From a virus: 21,979 nt of DNA. Positions 14,151 through 20,370 of this stretch are shown one piece after another. The translations under genes and the position numbers were made by a program. The stretch covers positions 1 through 21,979 of IMG/VR virus record IMGVR_UViG_3300035206_000286. One strand, 5' to 3'. The first letter of the stretch is position 1. Each line of letters begins with the position of its first letter. A model generated the notes under the pieces. It was not told the origin of the DNA and ran no database searches. It saw nothing but the letters and a program-made list of their open reading frames with translations.

Positions 14151-15281
14151 ATGTTAAAACTAAAGAAAAATTTTATTATTAGTTATATGCTTTTAATTGG
14201 TATGATAATTTTACCAATAAATGCAAATGCTACAAATCAAAATGCATACATTGATATATATAAAAATGCTGTTAATGCAGTTGTGACTATTATTGTTGTA
14301 GCAGAAAATAGTTCTATTACAGATGTATTAAATACGATACCAAAAGATTCTCCTTTTAATAAGTTATTTGAAGAGGAAGGCGAACAAATTACACCAAAGA
14401 TGTATGGGTCAGGTTCTGGTTTTATTGTATCTACTGATGGTATGGTGTATACTAATCATCATGTTATATCAGAAAAAGAAGCATCAATGGTAGTAACAGA
14501 AATACATATTTTATGGGAAAACGGCGAATCACGCAAGGCAGAAGTAGTAGCAAGCGACGAAATTGCAGATTTTGCTATTTTACAGATTATAAAAGATGAA
14601 CCAAATGAAACATTTGATTACGTTACATTAGCAGATAGTGATAAAGTGTTGCCAGGACAAATGGTAGCGGCAATTGGTAGTCCATTAAATCATAGTTTTA
14701 GTATTACATCTGGTATTGTTAGTGCAATAAACAGAGAATCAAGGAAAGGGCGGTGGGTTACATATATACAAACTGATACAGTAATTAATAAAGGTAATAG
14801 TGGTGGACCATTATTTGATCTTAATGGTAATGTTATTGGTATGAATACTATGTTAGTTAGTCCGTCTGGTTATTATATAGGTATTGGTTATGCTGTACCT
14901 TCTAATTTAATGAAAGAACTTGCTGATGTATTATTAGTTGAAGGTGAATTTATACGTCCATGGATAGGAGCATCTTTGTCTATACCATCTGAAGAATTTA
15001 AACAACAAATGGATATACTAATTGATAAGCCAGTTGTTGTACTCATACGGATAGCACCAGCTGGGCCTAGTTATGATGCCGGATTAGAAAAATATGATGT
15101 TATAATGTCAGTTAATAACGAAGAAATGAATCCAGATGCATTTATTGAATTTATACAAGGTAGTAACGTAGGTGATGTTGTAAAGTTACAGATACGCAGA
15201 GTATTAGATTACGATAAAGGAACATATAACGATTTAGAAATAGAGATTATTATTGGTAATATGCCGCCTACGGAACAATAA
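14151..15281 (+). CDS. Exported HtrA/DegP-like serine protease with PDZ domain
   Basis: A trypsin-fold periplasmic protease of 376 aa. A signal peptide (Lys-rich start, hydrophobic FIISYMLLIGMIILP, likely cut after NANA, residue 27) leads to the catalytic triad: His104 in TNHHVIS, Asp140 in DEIADFAIL, and Ser217 in NKGNSGGPL. YGSGSGFIVS (85-94) precedes the first motif as in DegP. One PDZ domain occupies roughly residues 268-368, with RIAPAGPSYDAGLEKYDVIMSVN. HtrA proteases degrade or refold damaged envelope proteins. An upstream in-frame ATG at 14124 would add nine residues; AAGAGA 8 bases before 14151 supports the shorter form. An exported HtrA is unusual in a phage; bacterial origin is inferred. 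DegP has two PDZ domains, while DegS-like proteins have one. Confidence 0.92.
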   Translation: MLKLKKNFIISYMLLIGMIILPINANATNQNAYIDIYKNAVNAVVTIIVVAENSSITDVLNTIPKDSPFNKLFEEEGEQITPKMYGSGSGFIVSTDGMVYTNHHVISEKEASMVVTEIHILWENGESRKAEVVASDEIADFAILQIIKDEPNETFDYVTLADSDKVLPGQMVAAIGSPLNHSFSITSGIVSAINRESRKGRWVTYIQTDTVINKGNSGGPLFDLNGNVIGMNTMLVSPSGYYIGIGYAVPSNLMKELADVLLVEGEFIRPWIGASLSIPSEEFKQQMDILIDKPVVVLIRIAPAGPSYDAGLEKYDVIMSVNNEEMNPDAFIEFIQGSNVGDVVKLQIRRVLDYDKGTYNDLEIEIIIGNMPPTEQ

Positions 15282-15282
15282 T

Positions 15283-15290
15283 TATAAATA
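15283..15290 (+). promoter_or_regulatory. Possible T4-type late promoter box (TATAAATA)
   Basis: A perfect TATAAATA lies in the 14-base gap between the HtrA-like and glutaredoxin genes. Initiation would fall at about 15296, exactly on the glutaredoxin ATG, which would give a leaderless mRNA. The surrounding bases are almost all A/T, so a chance match is quite possible. Confidence 0.35.
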
Positions 15291-15295
15291 TAAAA

Positions 15296-15529
15296 ATGAA
15301 GGTAGAAATTTACAGTAAAGATTTTTGTGGATACTGCAATGCCGCAAAATCACTTTTTGAATCACATGGTATAAATTACTTAGAACACCGCATGGGCTAC
15401 AATGGCATTACTAAAGAGACATTATTAGAAAAAGTGCCAGACGCTCGTACAGTGCCACAAATTATTATTGATGATAAAGTGATTGGTGGCTATACAGAAC
15501 TTTCAACTTGGTTTAAAACACGCGAATAA
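15296..15529 (+). CDS. grx: Glutaredoxin
   Basis: A 77-aa thioredoxin-fold redox protein with the active site Cys11-Gly-Tyr-Cys14, the cis-proline motif TVPQI, and the glutathione-side GGYTEL motif. Phage glutaredoxins typically reduce ribonucleotide reductase to supply dNTPs; T4 NrdC is the model. No reductase gene is in this window. There is no Shine-Dalgarno. The gene starts 14 bases after the HtrA-like gene, so it is read either by coupling or from the late-type box just upstream. Cytoplasmic. Confidence 0.93.
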   Translation: MKVEIYSKDFCGYCNAAKSLFESHGINYLEHRMGYNGITKETLLEKVPDARTVPQIIIDDKVIGGYTELSTWFKTRE

Positions 15530-15542
15530 TATCATATCAAAC

Positions 15543-15583
15543 TCTTCTTAAGCTAATATTTAGATAAATATAGTATAAGAAGA
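15543..15583 (+). promoter_or_regulatory. Inverted repeat flanking a late promoter and masking a ribosome binding site
   Basis: TCTTCTTA (15543-15550) is the exact reverse complement of TAAGAAGA (15576-15583). The right arm overlaps the AGAGGA ribosome binding site (15581-15586) of the gene at 15592. The 25-base loop holds GATAAATA (15563-15570). RNA reading through from upstream would pair the arms and hide the site. RNA started from the loop promoter, near 15576, would lack the left arm and stay open. T4 gene e uses this logic. Confidence 0.6.
15563..15570 (+). promoter_or_regulatory. Candidate T4-type late promoter box (GATAAATA)
   Basis: GATAAATA differs from the T4 late consensus by its first base. 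It lies in the 62-base gap before the gene at 15592. By T4 spacing, transcription would begin near 15576, leaving a leader of about 16 bases that contains the AGAGGA ribosome site. Confidence 0.55.
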
Positions 15584-15591
15584 GGAATTTG

Positions 15592-15879
15592 ATGAGTCGA
15601 CCTAAACCAGAAATTCTGTTATCACATACAGATCAAAATACATATAAGAAGGAAGAAGTCCTAAAGGCTGAAGCCATTTGGGCAGTTTTCTACGAAGGGC
15701 AACCCATCAACTTACGAAACTCAAATTCGTTGGTTGACTATCCTGGACCAAAATACCGCAAAGTTTCTTTTAGTAATCCTGGCCATGCACACAATTTGGC
15801 AGAGAAACTTAATGAGAAATTCCATACAAATAAATTTGAAGTTTATCAATTAACTACCGGCGATGTCATTACAGAATAA
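15592..15879 (+). CDS. Conserved T4-like marine phage hypothetical protein, 95 aa
   Basis: The start is set at the ATG (15592) rather than the TTG three bases earlier, because AGAGGA (15581-15586) lies 5 bases upstream. The product begins SRPKPEILLSHTDQ and contains AEAIWAVFYEGQPINLR, YPGPKYRKVSFSNPGHAHNLAEKLN. I recall this layout from hypothetical proteins shared by T4-like cyanophages. It looks like a small alpha/beta domain with no catalytic motif. A late-type promoter and a hairpin lie just upstream, which suggests late expression. The next gene overlaps by 17 bases. Confidence 0.8.
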   Translation: MSRPKPEILLSHTDQNTYKKEEVLKAEAIWAVFYEGQPINLRNSNSLVDYPGPKYRKVSFSNPGHAHNLAEKLNEKFHTNKFEVYQLTTGDVITE

Positions 15880-16330
15880 TGTTCATGAGTTCTTAGCAAA
15901 CAAATTTATTGAAGAACAACATCTCGAATTAGAAATAGAAAAAAACGAACTAACGCATGGTGTTATATATGCATTGCTTTTTGATAATATACGAATAAAG
16001 AAAGGTGCACCATTTGGTTTGCGATTAACTAGAGATGGGTACAAATGGTTAAAAAAGCACTATGAAGTATATGAAATAAAGTTAAATAAGAAAAGGCTTG
16101 TTAGCAAACATATTCTATATTTAGACAAATACTTAGAATTTCCATATTATATAGTAGAAGCACCTAAAACCCCTAAAACTTGGCCTGCTAGAGCATTACC
16201 TAAGCAAAATGTGAAATTATTGTTATTTGCAGGGCAAGATACCGTAGAATTGAAGTTATTAGAGGGTAACATAGACAAGTGGGTAGAAAACCGTAAAACA
16301 GGCGAATTATTGAATATTAGCAAATCCTAA
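15863..16330 (+). CDS. Hypothetical protein, 155 aa
   Basis: A Lys/Leu-rich soluble protein that I do not recognise. It has an acidic helical start (FLANKFIEEQHLELEIEKNEL), then a beta-rich core with LTRDGYKWLKKHYEVYEIKL and VKLLLFAGQDTVELKLLEGN. It overlaps the preceding gene by 17 bases and is followed by a terminator hairpin, so it closes this transcript. The ribosome site is weak; coupling to the upstream gene is likely. Confidence 0.7.
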   Translation: MSLQNNVHEFLANKFIEEQHLELEIEKNELTHGVIYALLFDNIRIKKGAPFGLRLTRDGYKWLKKHYEVYEIKLNKKRLVSKHILYLDKYLEFPYYIVEAPKTPKTWPARALPKQNVKLLLFAGQDTVELKLLEGNIDKWVENRKTGELLNISKS

Positions 16331-16333
16331 TGA

Positions 16334-16371
16334 AAAAACCGCCCCAAAACCACCCAAAAGACGCGGTTTTT
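16334..16371 (+). terminator. Probable terminator hairpin
   Basis: AAAAACCGC (16334-16342) pairs with GCGGTTTTT (16363-16371), a 9-bp stem with a 20-base loop whose 3' arm ends in five T residues. It lies right after a stop codon and before a new promoter. The large loop makes it weaker than the terminators at 3608 and 20344. The same arms could work on the other strand, but no reverse gene needs it. Confidence 0.55.
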
Positions 16372-16398
16372 GTTGCAAAAAAACCACACTTTTTAAGA

Positions 16399-16426
16399 TT
16401 GACAATATACAGTACTCGTGTATAAT
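16399..16426 (+). promoter_or_regulatory. Sigma70-type promoter, TTGACA-16-TATAAT
   Basis: Perfect -35 (16399-16404) and -10 (16421-16426) boxes, 16 bases apart, lie in a 129-base intergenic gap after a terminator. The start would be near 16433, about 27 bases before the TTG of the SprT-like gene. Confidence 0.87.
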
Positions 16427-16459
16427 ATATGTATAAATTGAGAAAAACTGGGCATACTT

Positions 16460-16906
16460 TTGCAGTCAAAATTAGCACAAATACTCGAAGCACCGTATCC
16501 GTCCAATTCCCATTATCGCAGTATGCCATACAGGCCAGATGAAGAAGCGAGCAGTTCAGCATTTAATGCAATCAATGATAACATTTTTGGTGGTATTTTA
16601 AAACAGCCGCCAATACGGTTAAAACGTCTGAAGAAAACATGGGGATGGTGTCAAGGTGAATTTGAGATCCGCGGTAATGGGCATTGGCCTTATACTAAAG
16701 AGATTGTAATGTATTCGATGTATCCTAGTGTTCATCTGTTTGTAGCAACACTGGGGCACGAAATGGTACATCATTGGCAGTGGACAATAAATTCGGTAGA
16801 AAGGATGGCTCAAGGTAAAAAACCTCTTATGAGTCACGGACCTACATTTTATCAATGGCGAAAAGCATTCGCACAACAAGGTCTTCCATTAGGGAAGAAT
16901 TATTAA
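16460..16906 (+). CDS. SprT-like zinc metalloprotease
   Basis: A 148-aa protein with the zinc-protease motif HEMVHHWQW (His100, Glu101, His104) and a later SHGPTFYQWRKAF (His126), the usual third ligand region of SprT/Spartan-type proteins. WGWCQGEFE fits the strand that precedes the core domain. Relatives cut proteins cross-linked to DNA; small phage forms are often of unknown target. The start is uncertain: a stop lies at 16439-16441, TTG at 16460 is the first usual start codon, there is no clear Shine-Dalgarno, and ATG at 16523 (codon 22) is the alternative, which still keeps the whole core. It has its own promoter. The promoter of the MoxR-like gene begins 2 bases after its stop. Confidence 0.82.
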   Translation: MQSKLAQILEAPYPSNSHYRSMPYRPDEEASSSAFNAINDNIFGGILKQPPIRLKRLKKTWGWCQGEFEIRGNGHWPYTKEIVMYSMYPSVHLFVATLGHEMVHHWQWTINSVERMAQGKKPLMSHGPTFYQWRKAFAQQGLPLGKNY

Positions 16907-16908
16907 GG

Positions 16909-16936
16909 TTGACAAATATCCAACCTGTTATATAAT
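16909..16936 (+). promoter_or_regulatory. Sigma70-type promoter, TTGACA-16-TATAAT
   Basis: Perfect boxes at 16909-16914 and 16931-16936, with 16-base spacing, start just after the SprT-like stop. The start near 16943 gives a leader of about 31 bases for the AAA ATPase gene. TATAAT runs on into TATATATAT, much as at 16399. Confidence 0.88.
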
Positions 16937-16973
16937 ATATATATAATTAACTTCTAACCAACGAGACAGTTAA

Positions 16974-18089
16974 ATGGCGAGAGAATCTGCACCAGAAGTT
17001 CGTACAGTACGAATCCGAGACGCCCGAGCGGAAATACTTCGAGCAATGCGCCGGAAACGCCCAGTATTTGTTTGGGGCGGCCCTGGCATAGGTAAATCAG
17101 AACTTGTTGAGCAAATCACAGATAATCTAGAGGGTTATATGATTGATTTGAGACTTGCTCTTATGGAGCCAACTGATTTGCGTGGTATGCCTTATTACAA
17201 TAAAGATGCCAATAACATGAGTTGGGCGGCACCAATAGATCTTCCAACGGAAGAGTTTGCCGCACAGTATCCTGTTATTGTTCTCTTTTTGGATGAACTT
17301 AATAGTGCTCCGCCAAGTGTACAAGCCGCGGCGTATCAGTTGATACTGAATCGCAGGATCGGTACTTACACATTGCCGGAGAATGTTGTGATAGTTTCCG
17401 CGGGCAACCGTGAGACAGACAAGGGTGTTACTTATAAAATGCCAAAGCCACTTGCCAACCGTTTTCTTCATATTAATTTGGATGTGAATTTTGACGATTG
17501 GATGATGTGGGCAACGGAAAACCGAGTGCATTCCGATGTGGTTGGTTACTTGGCTTTCGCAAAATCAGATCTTTACAGTTTTGATCCGCGTAGTCCAGAC
17601 CAGGCGTTTGCCACTCCTCGGACTTGGACCTTTGTAAGTGAACTTCTCGAAGATACTGAAGAAGATGAACCTCTCTCAGAGAGTCAGTTAACGGATTTGG
17701 TTGCTGGTACTGTTGGTGAAGGTATGGCTGTTAAGTTTATGAACCATCGGGGATTTGCTTCACAGTTACCTAATCCGTCAGATGTGTTGTCTGGTAAGGT
17801 AAAAGATCTAAAAGTTAAAGAAGTGTCAGCACAGTACACGCTGACGGTGAACTTGTGCTACGAACTGGCAGAGGCTCATAAGGATATGAAGAAGTCAAAG
17901 AAGTTGGACAAATGGCACAAGATGGCCGATCGCTTCTTTGGTTTTATGATGGAGAACTTTCAGACTGAGATGGTTGTGCTAGGTGCGAAAATTGCCCTCG
18001 GCAATTACAACCTGCCGTTTGATACTAAGAAGTTGAAAACTTTCAAGGAATTCTATAATCGCTACGGACAACTGATTATAGATGCTTAA
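16974..18089 (+). CDS. MoxR-type AAA+ ATPase
   Basis: A 371-aa AAA+ ATPase of the MoxR/AAA_5 group. Walker A is GPGIGKS (36-42), Walker B is VLFLDEL (103-109), sensor 1 is SAGN (142-145), and ANRF (161-164) carries the expected arginine. The DLRLALMEPTDLRGMPY segment (58-74) is typical of the group. MoxR ATPases form rings that act as chaperones to insert metals or remodel complexes, nearly always with a VWA-domain partner, which is the next gene. Bases here look clearly richer in G+C than the operon at 10-15 kb. The ribosome site is poor (CGAGA). It is a single-gene transcript with its own promoter. In a phage the client is unknown. Confidence 0.92.
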   Translation: MARESAPEVRTVRIRDARAEILRAMRRKRPVFVWGGPGIGKSELVEQITDNLEGYMIDLRLALMEPTDLRGMPYYNKDANNMSWAAPIDLPTEEFAAQYPVIVLFLDELNSAPPSVQAAAYQLILNRRIGTYTLPENVVIVSAGNRETDKGVTYKMPKPLANRFLHINLDVNFDDWMMWATENRVHSDVVGYLAFAKSDLYSFDPRSPDQAFATPRTWTFVSELLEDTEEDEPLSESQLTDLVAGTVGEGMAVKFMNHRGFASQLPNPSDVLSGKVKDLKVKEVSAQYTLTVNLCYELAEAHKDMKKSKKLDKWHKMADRFFGFMMENFQTEMVVLGAKIALGNYNLPFDTKKLKTFKEFYNRYGQLIIDA

Positions 18090-18091
18090 GA

Positions 18092-18120
18092 TTGACAACA
18101 TCCTTAAATCAGCGTATAAT
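18092..18120 (+). promoter_or_regulatory. Sigma70-type promoter, TTGACA-17-TATAAT
   Basis: Perfect consensus boxes at 18092-18097 and 18115-18120 with ideal 17-base spacing, beginning 2 bases after the MoxR-like stop. The predicted start near 18127 leaves only about 5 bases before the ATG at 18132. Confidence 0.9.
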
Positions 18121-18131
18121 AAGTATATAAA

Positions 18132-19412
18132 ATGAACAATTACGATATAGAAAATTGTCCCCAACGTAAAAGGTTGGTATCTAGTCGGATTAGACTACTT
18201 ATTAACAAACCTTGGTTTGGGAATATGATTACTCGTTTGCCGTTAATCGATGCAACCGATTTTGGTTGGTGCAAGACAGCGGCAACAGATGCTCGTCATA
18301 TCTTTTATAATCGAGATTTTATTGCAAAATTAAGAGATGGTGAGGTTGACTTTTTGTTCGGACACGAATTATTGCATTGTGTTCTTGATCATTTGGATCG
18401 GCGGAAAGATCGTATTCCTTTGTTATGGAATGTTGCTAACGATTATGTCGTTAATGATATTCTTGTTGAAGAGCAGGTAGGCAAACTTATTACTACTGTC
18501 AAGGCTTGTTATGATCGTAAGTATCATGATATGGCATCAGAAGAAATATATGATGATCTATATGAGAATGCTGAAAAGGTTAGCATGGATGATTTGTTAG
18601 ATCAGCATTTAGATATGAACGGTGGTGAAAGTACTGACGAAGAGACTAGTGGCCAAAGCAAGGCTAAGAAAACCCAAGAGGGTGATGATGATACACCTGG
18701 CGCAAATGGCCCTCCGAAGTACAGTGAAGAAGAAAAGAAAAAGATCAAGGACGAATTTAAAAACGCAATGATTCAGTCTGCTCAAGCCGCAGGTGCTGGT
18801 AATGTACCCGAAGGCGTGAAAAGACTAATTAATGAATTAACGAATCCAACTATTGACTGGCGCGAACTTATTGACATTCAAATACAGAGCACGGTCAAAG
18901 ACGACTATACATTTATGAAGCAGTCACGTCGTAGTTGGCATTCGGATGCTATACTTCCAGGTATGAATTACGCAGACTCAATTGACATAGCAGTAGGACT
19001 TGATGCCAGTGGTAGCATTAGCGACGACATGCTCAGAGACATGCTCAGTGAAGTTAAAGGATGCATGACGCAATACGACGATTTTACGATTACAGTATTT
19101 GCATTCGATACTGAAGTATACGGACACAAAGTATTTAATCCGTGGAACATTGATGAAATTGATACATATGAAATCAAAGGCGGTGGCGGTACTGAGTTTG
19201 AAGTTTGCTGGGATTTCATGAAAGAGAATGATATTAACCCTAAGAAGTTTATTATGTTCACAGATGGTTATCCGTGGAGTTCTTGGGGAGATGAAGATTA
19301 CTGTGATACAATATTTGTTATCCACAGTTATCATGATAAGAATTTTGAGGCGCCCTTTGGACTCACTGCTCATTACGAGCCGTTCAAAGAGCAGTTGAGG
19401 AAGGCGGCTTAA
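18132..19412 (+). CDS. VWA-domain protein with N-terminal HExxH metallopeptidase-like domain (DUF2201-like)
   Basis: A 426-aa, two-domain partner of the MoxR-type ATPase. The N-terminal domain has GHELLHCVLDH (His78, Glu79, His82, and His87 as a possible third ligand), as in DUF2201 putative metallopeptidases. A charged, low-complexity linker (about 160-215) follows. The C-terminal VWA domain has a complete MIDAS metal site: DASGS (Asp291, Ser293, Ser295), GGGGTEF (Thr354) and FTDGY (Asp378). MoxR/VWA pairs mature or remodel protein complexes. The gene has a consensus promoter, but no Shine-Dalgarno and a leader of only about 5 bases, so it may be translated as a leaderless mRNA. Cytoplasmic. 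Confidence 0.9.
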   Translation: MNNYDIENCPQRKRLVSSRIRLLINKPWFGNMITRLPLIDATDFGWCKTAATDARHIFYNRDFIAKLRDGEVDFLFGHELLHCVLDHLDRRKDRIPLLWNVANDYVVNDILVEEQVGKLITTVKACYDRKYHDMASEEIYDDLYENAEKVSMDDLLDQHLDMNGGESTDEETSGQSKAKKTQEGDDDTPGANGPPKYSEEEKKKIKDEFKNAMIQSAQAAGAGNVPEGVKRLINELTNPTIDWRELIDIQIQSTVKDDYTFMKQSRRSWHSDAILPGMNYADSIDIAVGLDASGSISDDMLRDMLSEVKGCMTQYDDFTITVFAFDTEVYGHKVFNPWNIDEIDTYEIKGGGGTEFEVCWDFMKENDINPKKFIMFTDGYPWSSWGDEDYCDTIFVIHSYHDKNFEAPFGLTAHYEPFKEQLRKAA

Positions 19413-19478
19413 TAAAGGTTTCGCACTACGCGGAAAGGGAAGCCAGACCCTATCTGGTAAACAAAAGGTAAATTGTAA

Positions 19479-19736
19479 ATGACAACTAAGACTGATAAAG
19501 TGCTAACCGCACTACAGGAAGGCCAGGAACTCACCGCCGCGCAGATCTCTGCACGATGGGGAGTCGGTAACCCAGGGTCCGTTGTACAGGCGCTTCGTTT
19601 CCGTGGTCACTCTGTTTATCTTAATACTCATACCGATACCAAGGGTCGTTTGACTCGTAAGTATCGACTGGGTTCGCCAAGTCGCGCAGTCATTGGTGCT
19701 GGTTATAAGGCCATTGCAAGCGGTATGGTTGCTTAA
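19479..19736 (+). CDS. Small winged-helix/HTH DNA-binding-like protein
   Basis: An 85-aa basic protein. KVLTALQEGQELTAAQISARWGVGNPGSVVQALRFRG (7-43) reads as a winged-helix helix-turn-helix, followed by a wing-like YLNTHTDTKGRLTRKYRLG hairpin and a short tail. I recall close relatives throughout T4-like cyanophages and pelagiphages. A transcription or DNA-architecture role is likely but unproven. A 66-base gap precedes it and a GC-rich hairpin follows, so it may be a monocistronic unit or read through from the VWA gene; no clear promoter is seen in the gap. Codon use is more G+C-rich than in the operons upstream. Confidence 0.8.
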   Translation: MTTKTDKVLTALQEGQELTAAQISARWGVGNPGSVVQALRFRGHSVYLNTHTDTKGRLTRKYRLGSPSRAVIGAGYKAIASGMVA

Positions 19737-19746
19737 GAGCAACAGT

Positions 19747-19786
19747 TAAAAACAGTCGCGGGGGCTTTATGCCCCCCGGCAGTTTT
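19747..19786 (+). terminator. GC-rich terminator hairpin
   Basis: GGGGGC (19760-19765) pairs with GCCCCC (19771-19776) around a TTTAT loop, with outer CG and AAAAC/GTTTT pairing. TTTTAATTT follows. The core is very stable; the T tract is separated from it by a few bases, so the efficiency is uncertain. It separates the winged-helix gene from the lipoprotein gene. Confidence 0.7.
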
Positions 19787-19814
19787 AATTTACAATACTT
19801 TTACAAAGGTTTAA

Positions 19815-20315
19815 ATGGCGATGGTAACATTCACAAAGAAAGAAAAACTTATGCTTGCGGTGCTATTGATAGCAGTTGCTGGTATGGTCAGTGGTTGTGC
19901 TGGCACTTATACCAAGCAGGACACAGGTACGGCGATAGGTGCAGTAACCGGTGGTGCACTTGCTTATGGCCTCGGACAGGATTCAAGCAATAAAGAAATC
20001 TGGACTGTTCTCGGCATCGGGGTTGGTGCTATGTTGGGTAGTAACATTGGTGCACAGTTAGATGAAAGAGACCGGTTGCTTGCTGGCCAGACTATGCAAC
20101 AGACACTAGAACTCGGGCCTGATCGATCACAAGGAACGTGGAATAACCCTAATACAGGAAACTCGGGTACAGTTGTTCCTACAGCAACTCACATTGCGTC
20201 AACAGGACAGCCATGCAGAGAGTTTATTACTACTGTAAAGATTGGAGGATCTGAACAGCAAGGATACGGAACTGCGTGTCGTCAAGCAGATGGTAGTTGG
20301 AAGATTGTTCAGTAA
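19815..20315 (+). CDS. Glycine-zipper lipoprotein, 17-kDa surface-antigen-like
   Basis: A 166-aa predicted outer-membrane lipoprotein. A basic start and hydrophobic stretch (LMLAVLLIAVAGM) lead to the lipobox VSGC, with Cys28 as the lipid-bearing first residue. Next comes a glycine-zipper pair of helices (GTAIGAVTGGALAYGLG, then GIGVGAMLGSNIGAQLDERDR), followed by a beta-rich tail with CREFITTVKIGGSEQQGYGTACRQADGSWKIV. This order matches the rickettsial 17-kDa antigen family of alphaproteobacteria. AAAGG precedes the ATG. A bacterial envelope protein in a phage genome suggests capture from the host; blocking superinfection or altering the outer membrane is a guess. Terminators flank it on both sides, and no promoter is evident between. 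Confidence 0.85.
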   Translation: MAMVTFTKKEKLMLAVLLIAVAGMVSGCAGTYTKQDTGTAIGAVTGGALAYGLGQDSSNKEIWTVLGIGVGAMLGSNIGAQLDERDRLLAGQTMQQTLELGPDRSQGTWNNPNTGNSGTVVPTATHIASTGQPCREFITTVKIGGSEQQGYGTACRQADGSWKIVQ

Positions 20316-20343
20316 TATCCGTTAACCAGGAGAGGAGTATTGG

Positions 20344-20370
20344 GAGCGTCTATGACGCTCTTTTTTTTTT
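20344..20370 (+). terminator. Strong rho-independent terminator
   Basis: GAGCGTC (20344-20350) pairs perfectly with GACGCTC (20354-20360) around a TAT loop, and ten T residues follow (20361-20370). It ends the lipoprotein transcript just before the end of the converging reverse-strand gene. Confidence 0.94.

Noticed and set aside
14124-14151. Longer start for the HtrA-like gene
   Set aside because: The upstream ATG lies inside the preceding gene without a ribosome site; 14151 has AAGAGA at the right distance and starts the signal peptide properly.
16429-16540. ATG at 16429 opening a 37-codon frame in the SprT-like leader
   Set aside because: It begins before the predicted transcription start, is out of frame with the protease, and ends quickly. 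A frameshift joining it to the protease was considered, but nothing in its sequence looks like the protease family.
17127-17531. Reverse-strand 134-aa frame opposite the MoxR-like gene
   Set aside because: Shadow of a gene with complete AAA motifs; no start signal or recognisable feature.
18978-19373. Reverse-strand 131-aa frame opposite the VWA domain
   Set aside because: Shadow of a gene with a full MIDAS site.
19443-19457. Small hairpin CCAGA / TCTGG upstream of the winged-helix gene
   Set aside because: Only five base pairs with no T tract; too weak to call a terminator or riboswitch, though it could be a leader structure.
19769-19993. Forward 74-aa frame overlapping the lipoprotein gene
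   Set aside because: It starts inside a terminator hairpin and is a shadow frame of the lipoprotein.
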